Assembly: GCA_003254925.1 (NCBI GenBank)
Contig: QANZ01033394.1
Location: 69,086 to 133,085 of the forward strand
Source of the DNA: Chamaecrista fasciculata
Taxonomy: Eukaryota; Streptophyta; Magnoliopsida; Fabales; Fabaceae
Length of the DNA stretch: 64,000 nucleotides
Direction: 5' to 3'
Within the stretch, counting starts at the first letter, position 1; each line of letters opens with the position of its first letter. Both the position numbers and the translations under genes were made by a program. The notes beneath the pieces were generated by a model, which saw only the letters and a list, made by a program, of their open reading frames with translations, searched no databases and had not been told where the DNA came from. This document shows, one piece after another, positions 50,201-63,353 of the stretch.

Positions 50201-52003
50201 AAGTCCAATAATGTTTGTTGGATCTCCAGCATAAACTGGTACCCTACTATGACCCATTGTCATTATTGCATTCAGTGTCTCCCTTCAATGCAGAAATAGA
50301 GGATAAGGTAAGACCAAAAGAAGACACAAACAAGACAGAGAAGAACATTACAGAATTCACAAACCCACAAAGTTAGAGTTGCATCCAGATCAAGGGAAAA
50401 TGCCTTTGATATGGGAGTCATGGCATCCTTTGCAGTCTTTGCAGTCAATTCAAGTGCACCAGTAATGATTGTCGTCTCATCATGTGTCAAATCGCCTCCT
50501 TTGCCAGCCTGGACAAGGAAATGAACATAAACACCACGCTACATAAAAATACTGTGCAAAGCAGTATTAAAAAATTACAGCCTAAGAATTCGAAGTTACA
50601 ACCCCACATCAAAATCTAATGGAAACCCATAAAAAACATTCAAATAAATAGAACAACATTTATTTTGTGAGCCAAAACTTGAACTTCAATTCCTAACCTC
50701 ATTCCCATGAAAGTTAACAAAAGTCTTGAGTTCTGCCCTTTTTAAAAGGGCACTATGTCCCTTACCCAACATCCAATCAAGAACCTGGAATTATGACAAC
50801 ACTGAATAGATATTAGCTTCTTAAACATTCATAGAAATAATAGATATAATCACAAATTAACCCCACCTTGCTGATTGGATAGGAAATGGGGAAGAATACT
50901 AGAAGAAGAAGACGAACAAGAGGTGCCATTATTGCTCCAACTGTCAATCCATAGCGGCTACAGATTGCTTGTGGCAATATCTATAGTTTCACATCCAATT
51001 GAGTAAAATTAGTGAGATCATGGAAGAAGAAACCTTTGGAGGAAAAAAGTACAAGCTTAAATGATTATTTCATTAAATATTTACCTCTCCAAACATAAGA
51101 ATGAGAGTAACTGATAGTGCGATTGCTGCCCATGAAGGGACAAGAGAATCTAGGAAAATAGGAAGAGCCTGTAACAAAGCGGGCATCTTTAAGCAACCAA
51201 AACATGGTTGATACCAAAAAGTCAGCGAAATTGCTCCATTTAGGCCTTAAAAGCCCAACAGTACCTCCATTGCTAAAGAGTTTCCAATCAAAAGCGTACA
51301 CAGCAAAAGATGCTGGTTCTTAACCACCGGAAAGATTTTAGCTGCGAAAAAAAGGAGAAGTCACTCAGTAAGTAGAAGTTTACCAAGTTCAAATACATCG
51401 AATTGTCATATTTAGCAAGAACAGTGCTCAAATTGTTCCACAATGAATTCAAATACCCGAAACTTGCAATCATAGATAATCCATTTTTCTAGATATTCTA
51501 AGAAAGGAGGAGAAGAAGACTGAGCTTAATTCAGCTCCCACTTCTCAAAGACAAGACCAGCATCATGACATGTGGATAATACAAAACTTGAGCGGACGCT
51601 GACAGTTCCCATATCCAAGGAAGCAAGGAATTTACACAGCCCCAACCCCAAACCCCAAAAACGTAATAAAAATAATAACAAACCTCTGTATAAATCAGAA
51701 GCCCAAGAAAGAAATTAAATCAAGTAAGCCTTAGTACCTACCTACCATATAAGAATCCATACACCAAAAGGGTAATAAAAAAATAGTGGAAGAAGAAGGA
51801 AAAGGTAATAATCGGTGGGGAATACCAGCATGAGCGCGATCCTGAGGACGACCAGACTTGATAAGAACCTCAAGGTCGACGAGACCCAAAGACATGAGAC
51901 CAAGAGTGAGACCAGCCATTAGACCCGCAAAGCAAACCAACCCGATGATTATCAGCACGTATATTGAGAACCGCGTCCCACAGCACTCCACCTTGTCTGA
52001 CAT
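47283..52003 (-). CDS. DUF21 and CBS-domain membrane protein (CNNM/CorC-like)
   Basis: Twelve exons (52003-51826, 51341-51265, 51168-51085, 50980-50867, 50784-50698, 50508-50369, 50282-50195, 49136-49063, 48913-48732, 48635-48445, 48070-48024, 47418-47283), all GT-AG, give 465 residues. The DUF21 part (about 8-180) has hydrophobic segments ([40 protein letters not shown]). A CBS pair follows (about 200-400), with [33 protein letters not shown] and [15 protein letters not shown]. Relatives in animals and bacteria move or sense magnesium, with CBS binding nucleotide; this is inferred for the plant protein, which has no proven substrate. It matches the short Arabidopsis group of At2g14520 and At4g33700. 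The final exon adds a polar tail. Confidence 0.94.
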
Positions 52004-54102
52004 CTCTCTCTACCTGCAATAAGAGAGCTTGAAAAATGAAACCCAGATGTTTGTATTTGTGTTTGTCCCCTCGCTGTACCGAATTTTCCCAAGTTTGATC
52101 ACCCAAAAGGCCAAAGCATAATAGGGGTGAGGGAGTGTCACACCTTTTTACCTTCAAGTTTGGTAGTGGAGTTTGATTATTATATCATTACGACTTTGAG
52201 TTTAATTAATTAAAGGAATAAGTTAAACAATTCGTTGGACAGTGGCCAGAGACACAGATGCCAACACTAGAACGTTGATAATTATACGTAGATCTTGAAA
52301 TATAATTTAATTGTGAGTTGTGTGACTCTCTACATTATTTTTTTTCCTCAAGAAAACAGGTATATTTAGAGGGAAAAATAAAGATGTAATTAAAGATAAC
52401 CCCAATTATAAAATATTGCTCTTGATGGGGTGGCTGAACAGCATAAACTAAACATTCCGTGCGAGGATAAGGAATTTGGTATATAAAGGAACAACGTGAG
52501 GTAATATTCCCACAAAGTGGATCCATTGGAAGATATTTCTTGGGCTCAGCGGAATTGTTCCAATTGGTTGTCCAACTTTTCCATATTACCGAAGTTTATA
52601 TATGCAGTATTCACAATCATGTCTGATTTATTGATGTATTTCAATTTCAATTAATAATGTCTAGTAGAGATTATATTGTTTACCTCTCTATAATTTGTTT
52701 ATAAAGATATAAATTATTTACAAATAAAGTCTCCAAAGAGGCAAAGACTCATTATTAGCTGAAACAATTTTGCTAAGTTTTAGTGGTAAAAGATGAATAC
52801 TTAAGGTCACACATTCTAATATTACTATGGCCTAAATGGCTATATTTAACCGTAAAATTCTGATGAGATCCGGTGAGTTTAGTACTTTAGTATATGTGCT
52901 CCAAATCTACTCACGTGCAGACGTGCTTCTCTCTCATTGATTTTAGCAAATGTACATCAGGGACAGACCAGAGGAGATGAGTGTCTGAGGTAAATCCTCT
53001 AAAATATTGGATAAGAATTTTTAAATAATAATTGACCACATTGATTTTAGAAAGAAAAATGAAACCCATGGCCTCCCAAATCCCAATCGAATGGAATGGA
53101 CCCCACTGTTCATTTCCTAAAATATGAAAGAAAAAATCCAAATCCGACGATATTACTATAGTTAAGAGACAAAAATAATGGTAAAAAATAACTCAATAGA
53201 ACTATTTTATACAGTAAAGTCAATTACTTACCTTGCCAGACAAATACCCAACAAAATTGACGCCATAGAGAATTAAGTCAATTAACAAATCCATGTCACC
53301 AAGAAGTCGCAGAGGAACACTAACGCATGAGCCAATGCAAATGCGACGAGATCTTTTGAAATATTAAACCAATAAACATTTTGTGATTTTTTTTAGGTTA
53401 GAACTCATATTATTTTAATTTTCTCTTTTATGCAAAAGATGTCCTAAATTATAAAAAATGACAAAAGTTGTTAACATTTATTTTTAAGTAAAATAAATTT
53501 TTTGGTTGAGACTTGAGATTTTCATTTAATTTTTATTTTTTAAATTATTAATAAATGTAACATTGCTAATTAAATGTTTTGCTCAATATCAAGTCCAACA
53601 ACAATAGAAAACTAAACTAAATTTTATTTTTAATGAAGGATCCGATAAAATAAAAATTATTCTTTTGTAACCAAAGATAGAATTTCAAATACAGTGAATT
53701 TATTATACCCATGTTGGAAGGGAAAAAGAAAAGGAACAAAAGAGTACCTGGTACGGTGTGGATAATGTACTGACTTGGATGTTTGTATTTGAGGTTGAGT
53801 CATCCATTCCACTCCACATATATCGATTTTAATTTTCATTTCTTTTCCCTGGTAGGAGTAGAAACCAACCATACATTATCGATCACTTTTTTTTTTTCAC
53901 TTGAAAATAGACAGATATGTAGTCACTAGCCAAAGACATGTAATGTAATGTAATTGTGGTAGTCGTGGACTTCATGGTTACCTTGCCTTTTCATTAAGGC
54001 CAGGAAGCTAGATACGACTAAGGGATCAAGGCATGTTCTGAAGCGTTGGTTGTGTGTGGTTCTCTTTTCTTATCCCTACCCTCCGCAATCTCTTTTCTTC
54101 TG
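52004..54102. other. intergenic DNA between divergent genes
   Basis: The leader and promoter of the DUF21 gene lie at the left. The remainder (about 52250-54000) is AT-rich with no recognised gene or transposon end. Confidence 0.5.
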
Positions 54103-54112
54103 TCTATAAATA
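54103..54112 (+). promoter_or_regulatory. TATA box
   Basis: TCTATAAATAG lies about 45 bases before the ATG at 54148. This favours that ATG over the one at 54115, which would lie only a few bases from the TATA box. Confidence 0.6.
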
Positions 54113-54147
54113 GCATGCATTATCTTCATCTCCAACCTCTTGAAGTC

Positions 54148-55804
54148 ATGTCGGAGGAGGACCGTACGTGGTGGTCGCCGGAGCTGAAGCTGCCGGAGTT
54201 GTTGCAGAGCGACGCCGTTCAAGAAGTGCATGCGACGGTTGAGAAAGAATGGGATTTTCTTCAGAGGTCGGCTTGCCAAACTGCGGCTGGAAGGGCTCTG
54301 TGGAAGCACGTGATCCATGATCCACTGGCTTGGTTGCTTGCAGGAGAGACTTATTTGAGGAACCTGCATGACAAGATCAAGAAAGACCACCTCAACAATG
54401 CACGTGAGATTTCTGGAGTCATTCTTGCTGTTCGAACTCTTTGGTTTGATTCCAGACTTGAGGATGCTCTTAATTCCCCCAATGGAAGAGAAGCACAGGT
54501 TGTTCTTCTTGGAGCAGGTTCGTAGAAACTTCACACTATATATAGTTATTAAATTAAATTTTGGGTCTTTCTTATTTTAAAATCTTCCATCATATTGGCA
54601 ATTCATCCCCAAAACAAAAAACAAAAGAAAGGACATGGGTGCATCAATCAATTGCTTCAATAGAGAACCCAGAATTATCACCACCAGATGCAAAATTGTA
54701 AGGCTTATTATGAGACCATTTTGCAGGATGATTAATGTAGTAGATATTCTTGATGGTTTTGACAAACCTTATTTTGTATAATCCACAGCCTGGAATCTTT
54801 AGACAATTCTGGACCACACCCTGTATAGATAAAGATGATATTTATCAGTGATATTAGCTACCTCATAAATTACATGATCTTTCAGAATCCTGTCCACCAC
54901 TAACAGGGGAATCAAAAGATACCAAGTAAAGAAAAGATAAGAGAATCAACTCGGACCCTGAAGTGATTTATATTGGCCACTAAAACCTACACTTGGGTAT
55001 AAATAGAAGTAGATGCAGAATAGGTATATAAGAACATAAAATGTCCTAGCTAGATTGAAACTATGATGCAGATTTATGGTCATGGAGTCCATATAGTTAG
55101 GGAAATTTTCACTATGACCATTAAGTTGTTACCTGTGCAACTTACATATACATATTGTAGGAATGGACACGAGGGCCTATCGTTTGAGTTGCTTAAAGGA
55201 CAGCGATGTATTTGAGGTTGATTTCCCCAAAGTCTTACAGATGAAAGCAACTATTTTACAAGTGGCAGAGGAATCGGACGATGACCGACAAATTATGTCA
55301 AAAGCAAAATCCCTAACCAGAGTGGAAGCTGACATCAGAGAAGATGATTGGCTGGAAAAACTTAAAATTTCAGGATTCTTACCAGAGAAGAGAACGGTGT
55401 GGATTCTTGAAGGCATACTGTATTACCTAACTCAACTCCACGCCATGCAAGTGCTAAGGATCATAGCTGACAAGTGCTCACTAACCCACACAGTCCTAAT
55501 AGCAGACTTCATGAATAAACAATCAACTACGCTATCCAGCTCCACCTTCCATTTTTACTGCGATTGGCCTGATCAGCTCTTGCCATCCTTAGGCTTTGAT
55601 CATGTGAAACTTTCGCAAATTGGTGATCCAGATGCCCATTTTGGGTTATTGAATGATCCGTTAAATCTCTTCAACAAGCTTCGTAGTGTGCCAAGATCAG
55701 TACAAAATCATCCTGATGATGGAACTCCATGTTGTCGCTTGTATTTGGTGGAAGCTTCTGGTTCACCTGATCAATCACACCAAGGGACATTAGCTCAGTC
55801 TTGA
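54148..55804 (+). CDS. SAM-dependent methyltransferase, leucine carboxyl methyltransferase (PPM) family
   Basis: Two exons (54148-54517 and 55161-55804), GT-AG, give 337 residues. SAM motif I, GAGMDTRAYRL (122-132), is split by the intron. FEVDFPKVLQMKA follows, then VWILEGILYYL and a DFMNKQ block, the order seen in the PF04072 family that includes protein phosphatase methyltransferase and TYW4. Typical PP2A methyltransferases are animal and fungal LCMT1; the plant branch (Arabidopsis At5g42760 type) has no settled substrate. No transit or signal peptide is clear. An upstream in-frame ATG at 54115 would add 11 residues. Confidence 0.9.
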
Positions 55805-57003
55805 TATGAATGAAGATCTTTGTTGTCGCCACTCGCCAGTTCAGGTCAAATTTACAGTCTAGATGAAAGGCCCATTGTTCGTAGTATAGTATTAGTATCA
55901 GATGAGTACACCCCACATTCTAATGGCAAATCCTTGCAATACTAGGCCATGTGATGATACTCGTACATTTAATCCGGCATTGCCGATTTATCTGTTGTTT
56001 TTCCAAAGGGAGCAAATTAGCTATAGGAAGCCTTTGGCTTAAGTCAATATAATTCTCAGATATGTATTTTTTTCATTTAAGAATATAAGCTGTCTCTGTA
56101 CTTTCCTTTTTCTTTTTCAAAGATCAGGAAGTCAAGAGATGATAAAGATAGCTTTCATTGATAAGAATAAACTTAAATAATATGTTTTACATTTTTACTA
56201 TAAAATTTTTCAATAGATATGACAATATAACGAATTTTTTTTGGTATGATCAATGATTAAAAAAAACACAAGAACATCAAATATATATAAAAATAAAACA
56301 TATGGTCGTCAAAATCTCATGATAAATAACTTTATATAAATAATTTCTTATTCATATCTTCCATTGTGAAAAATAAAAAATTATCATGAGATTTTGATTG
56401 GAAAAATAAATTGGAGAGACATTTTAACCATTAATTAAATGTTAAAAAGCTAAAGTAATTTAGTGAATTAAAATGATTTTAAAAACCCACCTAATTACCT
56501 ATCTTACAATATAATTTTCAAGTCCAAAATTGTGGACATATTCTATTAAAATATTTAATATCATCGAGATAATAATAAAAATATCTCTTTCCATACCCTG
56601 GTGAAGCGCCATCTTTCTTTTAAAAAGTCAAAAGCTCATGTTTGCCCTCAAATTATGGTGTAAATTTTACTTTAATTCCAAAATTATTTTTTATTTTGTT
56701 TTGGTTCTTAAACTTTCATGTTTATTGTTAGTTTCTAAAATGAGATTTCAACTAATTTTTGTCATTATTGTTAATTTGAAAAGTAGCTTGTAGGATCAGA
56801 GTATATTCATAGTTAGAAGACGAAAAGATCAGCTACTCACATCACAACATCGAATTAATTGTAACCAAAAGACAAATATCAGCTTCGAAATGCACTGCAT
56901 TTCATGTAAAGTATGCAGAAAAGTTTTGTTCTAACTTTTTGTTGCTATTTTTCCTTTTCCCATGTAAGAAAAAAAAAAAAAAAGTTTTAGGATATAAATA
57001 TAA
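55805..57003. other. 3' flank and AT-rich spacer
   Basis: No gene seen. It separates convergent genes and ends at the 9-bp flank of the next foldback. Confidence 0.5.
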
Positions 57004-57582
57004 GGCAAAACACCCTTTCGTACCCCTAACGTTTGTGGTAATTTTTAGTTATGCCTCTAACATTTCATTTGTGTCAGTTGTACCCCCAATGTAAAACGTT
57101 AGTTTCAATTATGCCCCCACTCTCGTTAGTGTACCGTTTTTCGAAAGTTTTGAGTTTGAATCCGTGTTCATTTCAGTTTGTTTTGATAAATGAGTTTATG
57201 GGTACTCATTTTCGGCTCATAAGGATCATTTTGCACATGGAAATTTTGAGAAAAATGCTTCGTTTTGCTACATTTTGTTTTGGTCCTTTTAAGGGTTCAT
57301 CGAGTTTGATTTTCTTCGGATTTAGAGCTATTTTAAGTTTAATCTTTGAAATTGATCCAAGAAATCAAGTTTGTGATGTCAAAAATTAAAACTCATATGA
57401 AATCTGATCAAAACCGAGCTCAAATCATGCAAAAATGGTTTTTTTTTTTTTGTGGATAATTGAAATTGGGGGCATAATTGAAACTAACGTTTCACATTGG
57501 GGACACAACTGACACAAATAAAACGTTAAGGGTATAACTGAAAATCACCGCAAACATTAAGGGCACAAAAAGGTGTTTTGCT
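57004..57582. mobile_element. foldback (MULE-like) with exact 9-bp duplication
   Basis: The ends are GGCAAAACACC and GGTGTTTTGCT. Arms of about 120-130 bases are inverted (GTTTGTGGTAATTTTTAGTT; ATTTGTGTCAGTTGTACCCC). TAAATATAA flanks both sides exactly (56995-57003 and 57583-57591). Arms repeat a phrase with CCCCCAATGT / AACGTT. The core has short open frames but no family content. Confidence 0.88.
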
Positions 57583-58266
57583 TAAATATAAAAAATCAAA
57601 TGTAAATCATGATGATATCACACCATTATCCTTTCTTGGCTGATTTTCATGATGATTTCAGATCTTTGAAGCTTTTACCCTCACAAGAAACTAAAAGAAA
57701 TGCTGCTTACGAAGGTGAGCATCTTATTTTCTAAAACCTTGGAAACTTATTTATTAAACATTTGAGCTTGATATATATCAGAAAGATTTAATCCCTATAT
57801 TATTTAGGATATATACGTAAAATCTATTTTTTCAAAAAAAAAATTGTTACATCTAAATATTTAAAATAAAAGTTATTTGGCTTCAGAAATTGATTTTTTA
57901 TGCACAAAAAGAATCAACCGAACTACATGGGGAATAAGTGACAGTAGTAGCAAAATATAATTGCCAAACCTCAGGTCCAGCAGTGAGATAGCTGATGAAA
58001 TTATGAATCTAATGATGCTAGATTACTTTTCTTTTTTCCTTTTTCTCAGTTAAGGTAACTCAAGAATAATAGATACTACGCCAAACCTTACACATTATGG
58101 CAGCCTTGCCTGTGACATAAAAATAGTAAATAAATTAAAGAAAAGTGCACATAATATAACTCGAAAGATATAGCGAAGTGGTACTTCCATTATTTTCCAT
58201 GATTTTTAGAATTTTGGCTTTCCATATTAAGGAGATAGAAGCAGACGCACCGACCATCATTAACAG
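57583..58266. other. spacer and 3' region of the lumen-protein gene
   Basis: No gene recognised. Confidence 0.45.
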
Positions 58267-61029
58267 TCAAATTTCAAGGCAATCCTTGATTCCCTGCTCA
58301 AACTTGTCGAGGGAAGATATTGTATCTACTACGGCATCTGCTATCTTCCTTCTGCATTAGCACAATCAAAATCAGAAGTAAAAGAAAGAAACTCCATTGA
58401 ATTGATAAACTGGGTATGAAACTGGAAAATTAAACATCCTTAATCCCAAATATAATAAATACCATAGTTTAATTGATAAAAATCCATCTCCTAACAATTT
58501 AGAAGGGAAGAAACACATATGCCTAGAAAGCAATATGGTAAATTTATAGGGGAAAAATGAGATTTATGTTTTGACTCAGACGGAGCAAACTTGAGAGGCT
58601 GAGAGTGGTCTCAAAAAACTCAAATGAAGGGTTGTGACAATGTTAGTAGAACCCTTGTGTATAAATATTTCAAACAAACCACTTGTCAGCACAAGCAGTT
58701 CAAGTAGAGGCCGTCAAAGTTATAGTTGAAATACTATGATAGCACTTATCATTTCAAAATTCAAATAGACATAAAAACACTTCAGATAGCTCTTCAAATC
58801 CAAAAGGCAGGATCAAGTCAATTATGTACTGAAGCACATTTTTTATCTCGGTGTTACTGGCAAGACCCTTATTTCCAGCAGCTTGAATGCTGATTTTATA
58901 GAATGTCAACCAACCCCCAATTTTTTTCCCATACCAACGCAAGGAAAACATTACAATTATATTTGATAATGTATAAACCTTAGAGCCCTCATCAAGAAAG
59001 TGATCATAAATGGAATTTCAATGAGGTTAGCCCTTCACTCAATTGAGTTCCAGTAACAAGGTAATATAAAAAGAGGATGTTACCATATAAGTCATGTAAG
59101 TAAAGAACACATAAATTAATGCTGAGTTATATCTTTTATGGAATTATTAGAAGAAAATACTGCATCCGTTAGGGTTCCAGTGTGGTATTATGAAAGACAT
59201 ACCTATTGGAAGCGAGTTGAATATTGGTTTCCCCTGTCAGCCCACTGACAGAGGTGAAGGATCTGCATTACAAAACGCATTAAAAGAATATCTAAACTAC
59301 CAATTATTAGGATTAATACAGAGATATAACAAACTAAGAAATTGTACATATTACCATATTTTGAAATCATTAAATTTTCAAATGTAAGGAAAAAAACAGA
59401 GGAGGATAATTTAATAACTAGGGAAGAAAATTCATAATTCGTAAGTTTCCCACTGTAAATACTAAATAAAATTGGAATAAGATTCCTTGTAGATAAGGAA
59501 TTTGTGGTCCAAAGCTAGATAAGTAGATATGCTGGATAAGTTTTTTTTTTTTTTTAAAAGAAAGAAGCATTTTGCAATTATCAATATATATTATTCATGT
59601 CATTCATGCTGTATTCTATATAACAAAGAAACACGAAAGTGTCTAGTGTAACTAGACCTAACGGAAAATTCTATGGTATCAAATCACAGAACCAAGAATA
59701 CTTTTGTTTGGGATCATTCAGTTCCTTTAGATATAATAGGAAACAGAACCATTTAAAACATTTACAAAGAACGACATTGATTTACATAAAGAATTCTTCA
59801 ATAATGCAGATGCTTCCTACTTTTTTAAGTGATTAGGACTTAATCAACAAACAAGAAGAGCACACGCAAGTTGATGCAGTAACCTGCAGCACACAAATGC
59901 TGAAAAGTGGATACCTTATAAGGTCATCCAGTAAGGATTCGGCTTTCAACTTTACGGGATCCTTATTTCCAAGCAATGAGGCTGCATTCTTCACAATCAA
60001 TCGAAATGTGCATACCTGTGCATGAAAAGACATTGAAGGTGATATCTATATCAAATGTTCTTTCTCAAGCTATTGGATGCTTTTTAAAAATGGGAGTGTG
60101 AGGGGAATAAAGTATCCCGCTGAAAGATTATTTAACCATCACATGTTTTACGTGAAACCTATTACTGTTCGTCATGTGATATCTCAACGATTCGATAACT
60201 CCAGAACTCAGATAATAAAACTTAAAAAAGAATCGCATAACGGGACTTTTACGAGACCGTCTTCTTAAAGTGAATAATGCAGTGAGTAAGCAACGGTTAA
60301 AAGTTAATTGATACAAGTTTAGGCATACGTTATTCCATCAAAGTCATTCAAACTCTATAAAACAGCTTAGACATTTAAATTATCGCTGACTGCTAAACTA
60401 AAGTAGAGGAGCAACAAACCTCGACTCCAGTGTTAGCCTGGAAGGCGACAAAAGAATTTCTCTCCTGCGGAACACAATCCCTAGCAGCAGACCTAAAGAG
60501 CTCCTGAAACTTCTCTAAATCCTCGTCCGTATAATCAGCATCGCTTTCCACTATAAATGACCAAAAGAAGCTCAATCAAACCTAATACTAATTGTACTCA
60601 CAAGTCACAATCGTTAAGAGAAAAACACATACTGAGCAAGAGATAGGCAGAACGAAGGATTTCACGGGAGGCATCAACAGGAGCCAAAAGGAACTTGGAG
60701 GCCTTCTTCTTTTGCTCTTTCAACCAATCCTTTGGTCCAGCTGCGTACCAATCAAGAAATTAGGGTTTGGAAACACACAAACAGATATCGGAAATGGCAG
60801 AAAAGAGATCCGTACAAATGCCGATGCCGATGGCGGAGGCAGGTGGAGCAGAAAACAGAGAGAGGAATAAAAGCAACGTAGCATCTCTGCGCGAGAGAAT
60901 GAGATCTCGTTTTGGTTTGGATGAGAAGTTCAATTTTGAATTTAAGGGCTTTGGAATTGGAGGGAATGATGAAGATGGCGCGGAGACGATGGTGAAGGCG
61001 CCTGAGATAAGGGGAAAGGGAATTGGCAT
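58267..61029 (-). CDS. Tat-targeted thylakoid-lumen protein, function unknown
   Basis: Six exons (61029-60816, 60740-60633, 60550-60420, 60015-59915, 59262-59203, 58351-58267), all GT-AG, give 232 residues. A Ser/Pro-rich chloroplast transit peptide is followed by SRRDATLLLFLSLFSAPPAS and then A-IGIG: a twin-arginine (47-48), hydrophobic core and AxA cleavage site after about 66, the pattern of lumen proteins exported folded by the Tat route. The mature part is helical and polar: GPKDWLKEQKKKASKFLLAP, RDCVPQERNSFVAFQANTGV, LIVKNAASLLGNKDPVKLKA and DKFEQGIKDCLEI. Two cysteines (in RDCVPQ and CTFRL) could be redox active; that is inference. I do not recognise a named family. Confidence 0.9.
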
Positions 61030-61169
61030 GTTTAATGGTTACATTACATGCCTTGCCAGGCCATCCTCACTTTTATTTATCTTCTCATTTTATTTTAAGT
61101 TAAAATCTCTTCTTCTTTCTTATAAAAAATAAAATAAAATCTCTTCTTCCTTCTTTAATTGTTTAATTT

Positions 61170-61540
61170 GGTCTTTATGTTTTAAAATTTAAATATTTTT
61201 CAATGTTTTTTATACAAATTTAAAATTTTAATTATATTAAAAACTTGCAAGTTATATAGTATAACACTGACAAACACGACACATATTCATTAATTTCATA
61301 TATAAAATTAACTTTTTGTGACTTTAACATGACAAGAAATAAAAAATAATGACACATATTATGAGTAGTTATTATATTTTTAAGGTTTTCATCGAAATTT
61401 ATAGATTTTTAATTATATATGTATATATAAATATATGTCGTGTTATGTCGTGTAAGTTTAAGAATTTGACGTGTCAGTGTGTTTGTGTCTATGTTGTGTC
61501 TCGTGTCCGTGTCAGTGTCCATGCTTCATAGATTACTAGC
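61170..61540. repeat. GTGTC-rich repeat, copy 1
   Basis: Ends with GTGTCTCGTGTCCGTGTCAG and TGTCCATGCTTCATAG. ACACTGACAAACACGACACA at about 61264 is a partial inverse. The same end recurs near 63745-63770. Confidence 0.5.
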
Positions 61541-63002
61541 AACTACACATAATCTAATTAGTATTTATATTAAGAATTAACCAAAAATTAAAAAATAAAT
61601 AAATAAATAGTGTGTTTAGTTGATGTAAATGTTTTTTTTTCATTTTTGGAAATTAGTTTTTTTTCAATCTTTTTAAAAAATGCGTTTGGTTTAAGAACTG
61701 TAAATTATGATAATTTTAAAAGTAATAGTTGGCAGAAAAATTATACATATATAATAATAAGGAAAAAATATAAATGATGACATATAGTTTTTCATTGTTT
61801 TTTTAAAGCATCAGTTTGTTTTCCAATTAAGAGGAATAATAAAAGAAAATTGATATTCTCTTCCCTTCTTTTCCCTCTCACTCCCTCCAATTATCTAAAT
61901 AATTCTTAAGGAGGGAGGAGGGGAGAGGTTTGAGACCTCTTCCTCTTATTTGGAAACAAAAAGATTGGAGGGGAAGATAATGAGAGATTAACTATTAATC
62001 TCTCTTCCTTCTCCTTTATTTACAAATTACAAATACCCTAAATTGAGATATTTTGAAGGAGGAGTTACTTTCTCAAACAAAGGGGAGAGCTTCCCTCCTC
62101 TCCCCCTCTTAGTATCGAAACAAACCCTTAATCTCTCATCTTCCCTCTATCTTTGAGTTGCCAAACAAATCCTTAGGCTTTGTTTGGATACTAGGAGAAA
62201 AAGGGAAGGGAGATTAATCTTCTGCTATTCTCCCATTTATTCGGAGAAGTAGTTTCTCCTTAAAAATACTTTACTTTGAGATATTTATAATTTTTGAAGA
62301 AATGGAAAGAAAAAAGACTTAAAAGTTAAACCCTCATTTTTTTTTCCCTTCAATTTTCAAGTTTCTAAATAACGGGAAGATGTTTCAAACTTCTCCCCTC
62401 CCCCTCCTTTCTCATTCTTAATCTCCAATTCAAACATACCCTATGTGTTGTCAAACTCGCAAGTCAACTCATAGAAGAGTTTATGATTCTACCCCTAGAA
62501 ACCTAGTTATGACTCAGTTTGACACAAAAATTGCCTGGACTTGGCTTGACTCGGGTAAAAACAGACTAAATCGCACAAAAATGCATTTTTAGACCGAGTT
62601 TACCAACTTTATGCTCTGTTAATGATGATGATTATATTGTTGAAGACTTGAGAGTTATATACTTTTAGTGTATTGAAATATGTAAACAAAAATACGAGAT
62701 ATCAGGGAGCAAAATTTTAGGTGATAACTCAAGTTATTATATGATATTTTTATAATATATATATATTTGAAAAATAGTCTTATTTATTTAGGTAAAATCT
62801 TACGATTTCACGTTTCCCTTTTTCCCTGAGTTTCCATAAACCTTTCCTCTTGTTTGAATCTTCCAAAACACCTTAATTTGAGATAATTGAAATTTACAAA
62901 AGTGGAAGAGAATAGAGCTTCCCTTCCCCTCTAATTTTTTACTTTCCAAACAAGAGGAAGATATCTCACTCCTCTCCCCTCCCTAAATTAATATTTCAAT
63001 AA
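61541..63002. repeat. pyrimidine/purine-rich diverged repeats
   Basis: Several diverged copies in both orientations of a CTCCCCTCC / GGAGGGGAGAG unit with GTTTGGATACTAGG or CCAAACAAAT ends (61850-62110, 62170-62450, 62800-62990). They look like nested fragments of one MITE family. An ACTCG-type stretch lies at 62450-62600. No gene seen. Confidence 0.55.
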
Positions 63003-63190
63003 AATGATTATTTTATTATTATGTTAAAGTACTAAATTGAAATTGCCAAAAAAAGAAATACAAGCAAAAAAGTAAGGGTAATGCTATAAAAATAAAATGA
63101 TTATTATTATTATTATTATATTAAAGTACTAAATTGAAATTTCCAAAAAAAAAAAATACAAGCAAAAAAGTAAGGGTAATGTTATAAAAA
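63003..63190 (+). repeat. tandem duplication of about 95 bp
   Basis: Two copies share TTAAAGTACTAAATTGAAAT, then CAAGCAAAAAAGTAAGGGTAATG. They differ mainly in homopolymer and TTA-repeat length. Confidence 0.8.
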
Positions 63191-63353
63191 ATGAAAAGAA
63201 TTATAGATGGAGCAAATATTTTTTCTTTCTTTCTCTCTCATCTCTTTTGCTGTTTTTTTTTTCTTCTAATTTGTAAACTATTCTCATAAAAAAAAATTAA
63301 AATAAAGAGAAAAAAAACAAGTGCTCCATCTATAGTATTTTTTGAAGTATAAC
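63176..63353. mobile_element. small inverted-repeat MITE
   Basis: ATTATAGATGGAGCA (63200 region) and TGCTCCATCTATAGTATTTT (63322 region) are inverted, with flanking GTTATAAAAAATG and TTTTTTGAAGTATAAC continuing the match. Confidence 0.65.

Noticed and set aside
54076-54534. 152-codon minus-strand frame opposite the methyltransferase exon 1
   Set aside because: The plus strand has a recognised SAM-methyltransferase domain, so this is a shadow.
57051-57389. 112-codon frame in a foldback
   Set aside because: Runs through the inverted arm and the AT-rich core; no family, start or conserved composition.
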